Below, piece by piece: positions 6,002 to 7,562 of a DNA stretch of 7,562 nt (positions are counted from its first letter, which is position 1; the number at the start of each line of letters is the position of its first letter). The DNA comes from Chloroflexota bacterium. GTDB taxonomy: Bacteria > Chloroflexota > Anaerolineae > Caldilineales > Caldilineaceae. The notes below the pieces were generated by a model. That model did no database searches, had not been told where the DNA came from, and saw nothing but the letters and a program-made list of their open reading frames with translations. The translations under genes and the position numbers were made by a program. The stretch covers positions 1-7,562 of the forward strand of contig QEUY01000396.1 of the NCBI GenBank assembly GCA_003577365.1, given 5' to 3'.

Positions 6002-7333
6002 CCACAGCGCCGGGGTTTCGACAAACTGGCGCACGGTGTCGAGGAACCGCGCCGCCGGCGCGCCGTCTACCACGCGATGGTCAAAGGCCAGGCTGAGCGC
6101 CAGCAGATGGCGCGGCACGACCTGGCCTTGATGCACCGCTGGTTTCTGGGCAATGCGTCCCACGCCCAAGATGGCGCACTGCGGCAAGTTGATCAGCGGC
6201 GTGAAGAAATCCACGCTGTACATGCCCAGGTTGGTGAGCGTAAACGTGCCGCCGGCCAGGTCATCCGGGCCGAGCCGGTTGGCCTGCGCCCGCTCGATCA
6301 GGCCGCGCGTCTCGCCTGCGATCTGGCGCACGCTCTTGGCCTGTGCATCGCGCACCACCGGCACGACCAGCCCTGGCTCGGTGTCCACCGCCAGCCCCAG
6401 ATGCACCGCGCCATGCAGGATGATCTCGTCACCCTGCCAAGTGGCGTTGAGCCGCGGATGCTCTTGCAGCGCCAGCGCCGTGAGCTTGATCAGCAGGTCG
6501 GTATAGCTCGGTACGTCCCAGCCGCGTAGGGCAAACGCCGCCTTGATCTGCTCGCGCAGCGCCACCAGCTCGGTGGCGTCGGCCTCGCTCGTCAGCGTGA
6601 CCGCCGCCGTGGTCTGCACGCTCTCCACCATGCGCTGGGCGATCAGACGGCGCAGGCGTGTCACCGGCAGGCGTTGATCCCCCGCCTCCAGCGCAGTCGC
6701 CGCTCGCGCCGCGATCGCCGCTTCCACCTGGTCGCGCTGGATGCGCGCGCCGGGGTGCTGCGCGGCCACGTCCGCCAGGTCGATGCCCGCCGCGGCCGCC
6801 ACGCGCTGCGCCACCGGCGAGACGCGCAGCCTGTCACCCTGCCGCGCTGTGTCTTGGGATGCGGCGTGAGCGGCGCGCACATCGCGCTCGACGATGCGCC
6901 CGGTGCGCCCGCTGCCCGCCAACTGTGTCCAATCGACGCCCAACTCGCCCGCCACGCGCCGCGCCCGCGGGCTGATGGCGCTGCGCACCCGTTTCGCGAG
7001 GGCCGGCTGCGCGTGCCCCTGTACGGGCGCAGGTTGGGCCGCAGGCAGCGGGGCGGCCTCTGCCGCGGCGACGGCGGGAACGGCCTCACCCGGCTGGAGA
7101 ATGTAGGCCAGCCGCGCCCCGACCGGCAGCACCTGCCCAGGCTGCGGCCCGTCGGGTGGAATGTGCAGGATACCGGCGTCAAAGGCTTCGACCTCCTGCG
7201 TCGCCTTGTCGCCCTCGACCGTAAAGAGCAGATCGCCCGGCACAACCGCCGCGCCGTCCTCCTTCAGCCATTCGCCAAAGGTTCCTTCTTCCATCGTCCA
7301 GCCCAGACGGGGCATACGGATCTCCACCGGCAT
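5990..7333 (-). CDS. 2-oxo acid dehydrogenase complex, dihydrolipoyl acyltransferase (E2)
   Basis: Core subunit that carries the acyl group on a lipoyl arm and transfers it to CoA, in the pyruvate, acetoin or branched-chain 2-oxo acid dehydrogenase complex. It has 447 residues. The lipoyl domain spans 1-80, with the modified lysine at Lys43 in EGDKATQEVE. An Ala/Pro-rich linker (about 84-112) follows. Two peripheral-subunit-binding domains come next: 121-155 (ISPRARRVAGELGV, then GSGRTGRIVERDV) and 172-207 (VSPVAQRVAAAAGID, then ARIQRDQVEAAI). The catalytic domain occupies about 221-447, with FDHRVVDG giving active-site His419 and Asp423. The ATG at 7333 begins MPVEIRMPRLG, the normal lipoyl-domain start, with GAGGAG 6 nt upstream. 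The upstream E1 beta stop lies within this ribosome site, indicating coupling. Which 2-oxo acid is used cannot be told from E2 alone. Confidence 0.94.
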   Translation of the reverse strand: MPVEIRMPRLGWTMEEGTFGEWLKEDGAAVVPGDLLFTVEGDKATQEVEAFDAGILHIPPDGPQPGQVLPVGARLAYILQPGEAVPAVAAAEAAPLPAAQPAPVQGHAQPALAKRVRSAISPRARRVAGELGVDWTQLAGSGRTGRIVERDVRAAHAASQDTARQGDRLRVSPVAQRVAAAAGIDLADVAAQHPGARIQRDQVEAAIAARAATALEAGDQRLPVTRLRRLIAQRMVESVQTTAAVTLTSEADATELVALREQIKAAFALRGWDVPSYTDLLIKLTALALQEHPRLNATWQGDEIILHGAVHLGLAVDTEPGLVVPVVRDAQAKSVRQIAGETRGLIERAQANRLGPDDLAGGTFTLTNLGMYSVDFFTPLINLPQCAILGVGRIAQKPAVHQGQVVPRHLLALSLAFDHRVVDGAPAARFLDTVRQFVETPALWAMG

Positions 7334-7343
7334 GATGCGCTCC

Positions 7344-7562
7344 TCACTCGGCCAGCAGGTCGCGGATCGCCTGCTCGATGGTCTGGACACTGGGCACGAT
7401 CGCGCCTTCTAGCGGCGGGCTGTAGGGCGTGGGCGTATGGACCCCGTTGAGCCGCTGTACCGGCGCGTCGAGGTCGTCAAAGCCTTGCGCCATCACCTGC
7501 GCCGCGATCTCGGCGCCGATGCCGCAGGGCGCAAAGGTCTCGTCCACCACCAGCAGCCGCCC
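7344..7562 (-). CDS. 2-oxo acid dehydrogenase complex, E1 beta subunit (partial, C-terminal end)
   Basis: The last 72 residues of the thiamine-diphosphate-dependent dehydrogenase beta subunit; the rest is beyond the right edge. The visible part is the C-terminal transketolase-type domain: RLLVVDETFAPCGIGAEIAA, then DDLDAPVQRLNG, then PYSPPLEGAIVPSVQTIEQA. This pattern matches the end of PdhB/AcoB proteins, which have VVDE, a G-GAEI segment, LDAP and a final P-PS-E-I helix. The stop codon (complement of 7344-7346) is 10 bp from the E2 start and its last bases form part of the E2 ribosome site, so both subunits are translated from one message. The alpha subunit gene would be expected further upstream on the same strand, outside the window. 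Confidence 0.9.
   Translation of the reverse strand, partial: GRLLVVDETFAPCGIGAEIAAQVMAQGFDDLDAPVQRLNGVHTPTPYSPPLEGAIVPSVQTIEQAIRDLLAE

Noticed and set aside
4296..6131. A 611-codon plus-strand open frame covering the operon leader, the GH3 remnant and nudC.
   Set aside because: It runs antisense to the binding-protein start and the GH3 remnant and out of frame with nudC, whose zinc ribbon and Nudix box are unmistakable. Its Arg/Pro/Ala-rich translation is typical of a shadow frame in GC-rich DNA.
7334..7390. A longer E2 protein starting 19 codons upstream at 7390.
   Set aside because: That start lies within the E1 beta coding end, and the lipoyl domain begins precisely at MPVEIRMPRLG with a strong ribosome site.

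Overview
The window is GC-rich bacterial DNA and fits a member of the Chloroflexota, probably of the Anaerolineae/Caldilineae type. This is inferred from the Ala/Pro-rich linker after the lipobox of the sugar-binding protein, the ATPase-less sugar ABC operon with glycoside hydrolase remains beside it, and the style of the sensor kinase. No rRNA or other taxonomic marker is present, so the assignment is tentative.

Layout from left to right. (1) Positions 1-1088, minus strand: the N-terminal 362 residues of a membrane PAS-domain sensor histidine kinase, running off the left edge. (2) 1089-1349: an intergenic region with a weak kinase promoter candidate and a perfect 13-bp hairpin lying just downstream of the transporter operon. 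(3) 1350-4325, minus strand: a three-gene sugar ABC importer operon in the order binding lipoprotein, MalF-type permease, MalG-type permease. The genes overlap and no ATPase gene is present. (4) 4326-4565: the operon leader. (5) 4566-4900, minus strand: a wrecked glycoside hydrolase family 3 beta-glucosidase, with a recognisable N-terminus and a probable C-terminus joined by a large internal deletion and broken by a frameshift. A short widely dispersed repeat (4903-4937) abuts it where the start codon should be. (6) 5074-5973, plus strand: an intact NudC-type NAD+ diphosphatase. (7) 5990-7562, minus strand: the E2 acyltransferase and the C-terminal end of the E1 beta subunit of a 2-oxo acid dehydrogenase complex, converging on nudC with 16 bp between stop codons.

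The transporter and the beta-glucosidase remnant probably once formed one sugar-use locus (import plus hydrolysis of beta-glucosides); only the importer still looks intact, and its binding protein has an unusual, apparently shortened C-terminus overlapping the next gene. The E1 beta and E2 genes are a tightly coupled pair for oxidative decarboxylation of pyruvate, acetoin or a related substrate. NudC and the kinase look like independent units.

I found no mobile element with a transposase, no CRISPR array and no tRNA or rRNA. I do not see a previously undescribed system. The most informative points are the decayed GH3 gene with its abutting repeat, the odd gene junction in the ABC operon, and the shared hairpin between two convergent genes.
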